A DNA stretch of 64,000 nucleotides from assembly GCF_029338515.1 (NCBI RefSeq), contig NZ_CP119988.1:1364001-1428000 (forward strand), written 5' to 3'. Source of the stretch: Haloglomus litoreum. Lineage in GTDB: Archaea > Halobacteriota > Halobacteria > Halobacteriales > Haloarculaceae. Numbering within the stretch: the first letter of the stretch is position 1; every line of letters starts with the position of its first letter. Positions 62,880 through 64,000 of this stretch are shown piece after piece. The translations under genes and the position numbers were made by a program. Under the pieces are notes generated by a model. That model saw only the letters and a program-made list of their open reading frames with translations. It was not told where the DNA came from and did not search any database.

Positions 62880-64000
62880 ATGATGTCATCCATGCCCGCA
62901 GCGGCATCTGTCGCCGGACTCGTCCTGTCGACCGTACCCGGCATCGGTGTCGAACTGGGGCAGACACAGGTCACCGCCATCGGCATCTGTCTGATCGTGT
63001 TGCTCCTCGTGGGGTCGGGGTTCTTCTCGTCGTCGGAGATCGCCCTGTTCTCCCTGCCGAACCACCAGATCGATGCGATGGTCGAGCGGGGGCTCCCCGG
63101 TGCGCAGGCGGTGAAGACGCTCAAGGAGGACCCCCATCGGCTGCTCGTGACCATCCTCGTCGGGAACAACATGGTCAACATCACGATGTCCTCCATCTCG
63201 ACGACCATCGTCGGCTTCTACTTCGACGCGGGCACGGCGGTCATCGTCTCCTCGCTCGGCATCACGTCGATGGTCCTGATATTCGGCGAGAGCGCCCCGA
63301 AGTCCTACGCCGTCGAGAACACCGAGGTCCACGCACGGCGTGTCGCCCGGGGCCTGAAGGTCGTCGAGAAGGTGCTGTGGCCGCTCATCACCCTGTTCTA
63401 CTACCTGACGAGCGTCGTGAACCGGATCACCGGCGGCAACGCGTCCATCGAGTCCTCGTACGTCACGCGCGACGAGCTCCGGAACATGATCAGGACCGGC
63501 GAGCGCGAGGGCGTCCTCGACGAGGAGGAGCGGCAGATGCTCCAGCGCACGCTGCGGTTCACCGACGCGACGGCCAAGGAGGTGATGACGCCCCGCCTCG
63601 ACATGGCAGCGGTTTCCAGCGAGGCGACCGTCCAGGAGGCCATCGAGCGGTGCATCCAGTCCGGGCACGCACGCCTGCCGGCCTACGAGGGGTCGCTGGA
63701 CAACGTGATCGGCGTCTTCGACATCCGGGACCTGGAGGCGGCGGACTACGACACCTTCGCCGACCTCGAGGTCGGCGACGCGGTCAGCCCGACGCTGCAC
63801 GTCCCGGAGTCGAAGAACGTCGACGAACTCCTCTCGGAGATGCGGCGCAACCGGATGCACATGGTCATCGTCCTCGACGAGTTCGGTGCGACGGAGGGCC
63901 TCATCACGATGGAGGACCTCACCGAGGAGATCGTCGGCGAGATACTGGTCGGCGACGAGGAACACCCAATCGAGTTCGTCGACGACACGGAGGCGCTGGT
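62880..64000 (+). CDS. CNNM/CorC (DUF21-CBS) transporter, C-terminus beyond window
   Basis: It starts [20 protein letters not shown] (ATG at 62880, another at 62883) and is still open at the edge (373 codons). The N-terminal DUF21 domain has [16 protein letters not shown] and [22 protein letters not shown] domains from about 230 contain [15 protein letters not shown] and [24 protein letters not shown] proteins move Mg2+ (or Na+/Mg2+). The CorC_HlyC tail would be past 64000. Confidence 0.88.
   Translation, partial: MMSSMPAAASVAGLVLSTVPGIGVELGQTQVTAIGICLIVLLLVGSGFFSSSEIALFSLPNHQIDAMVERGLPGAQAVKTLKEDPHRLLVTILVGNNMVNITMSSISTTIVGFYFDAGTAVIVSSLGITSMVLIFGESAPKSYAVENTEVHARRVARGLKVVEKVLWPLITLFYYLTSVVNRITGGNASIESSYVTRDELRNMIRTGEREGVLDEEERQMLQRTLRFTDATAKEVMTPRLDMAAVSSEATVQEAIERCIQSGHARLPAYEGSLDNVIGVFDIRDLEAADYDTFADLEVGDAVSPTLHVPESKNVDELLSEMRRNRMHMVIVLDEFGATEGLITMEDLTEEIVGEILVGDEEHPIEFVDDTEAL

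Overview
The window looks like haloarchaeal DNA (class Halobacteria). The proteins are strongly acidic (Asp/Glu rich). Many genes have a TATA-like box centred about 27 nt before the start codon, as expected for leaderless transcripts. Archaeal genes include gatE, fen, a bat-type HTH-10 regulator, Tat-exported and PGF-CTERM surface proteins, an Orc1/Cdc6 remnant and an IS1341-type tnpB. I found no rRNA, tRNA or CRISPR array. Starts were chosen mainly from TATA spacing, ATGA overlaps and comparison between repeated copies.

Layout. Positions 1-21160 are accessory DNA with several AT-richer patches. (1) 1-5694: a minus-strand cluster with an N6-adenine DNA methylase, a kinase with two GHKL ATPase domains, a receiver-domain protein and a gene running off the left edge. 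I read it as a candidate DNA-modification-linked signalling or defence module. (2) 6124-14146: two direct copies of a cassette (HNH nuclease plus two small zinc-finger genes) flank a segment holding a membrane-anchored helix-hairpin-helix/Mrr nuclease and broken pieces of orc1/cdc6 and an integrase. (3) 14609-17055: a YwgA/Panacea-like plus membrane-protein pair, a third zinc-finger cassette with a different head gene, and two convergent paralogous winged-helix regulators. (4) 17412-21155: a tightly overlapping set of eight small genes (HTH, zinc-finger and J-domain proteins) next to a tyrosine integrase, typical of an integrated virus or plasmid.

From 21362 onward the DNA looks like ordinary chromosome: surface proteins with beta-propeller or beta-helix repeats, transporters (CaCA, MFS, CPA1 antiporter, CNNM/CorC), AlaX editing protein, GatE, fumarase, BolA, FEN-1, aminotransferase, Hsp20-UbiB pair, NYN nuclease and SDR. 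The glycine cleavage genes gcvT / gcvH-gcvPA-gcvPB are split by about 2.5 kb that contains a small membrane-protein gene, a low-complexity palindrome-rich stretch and a complete-looking tnpB. Near the right end an alcohol dehydrogenase gene is interrupted in frame by a 48-bp hairpin insertion that carries a TAG codon.

Main points for follow-up: the methylase/dual-GHKL kinase/receiver cluster; the membrane HhH-Mrr protein; the modular cassettes with a constant zinc-finger tail; the TnpB insertion in the gcv locus; the 48-bp hairpin insertion; and two well-placed operators (hsp20 promoter, 16.6 kb regulator).
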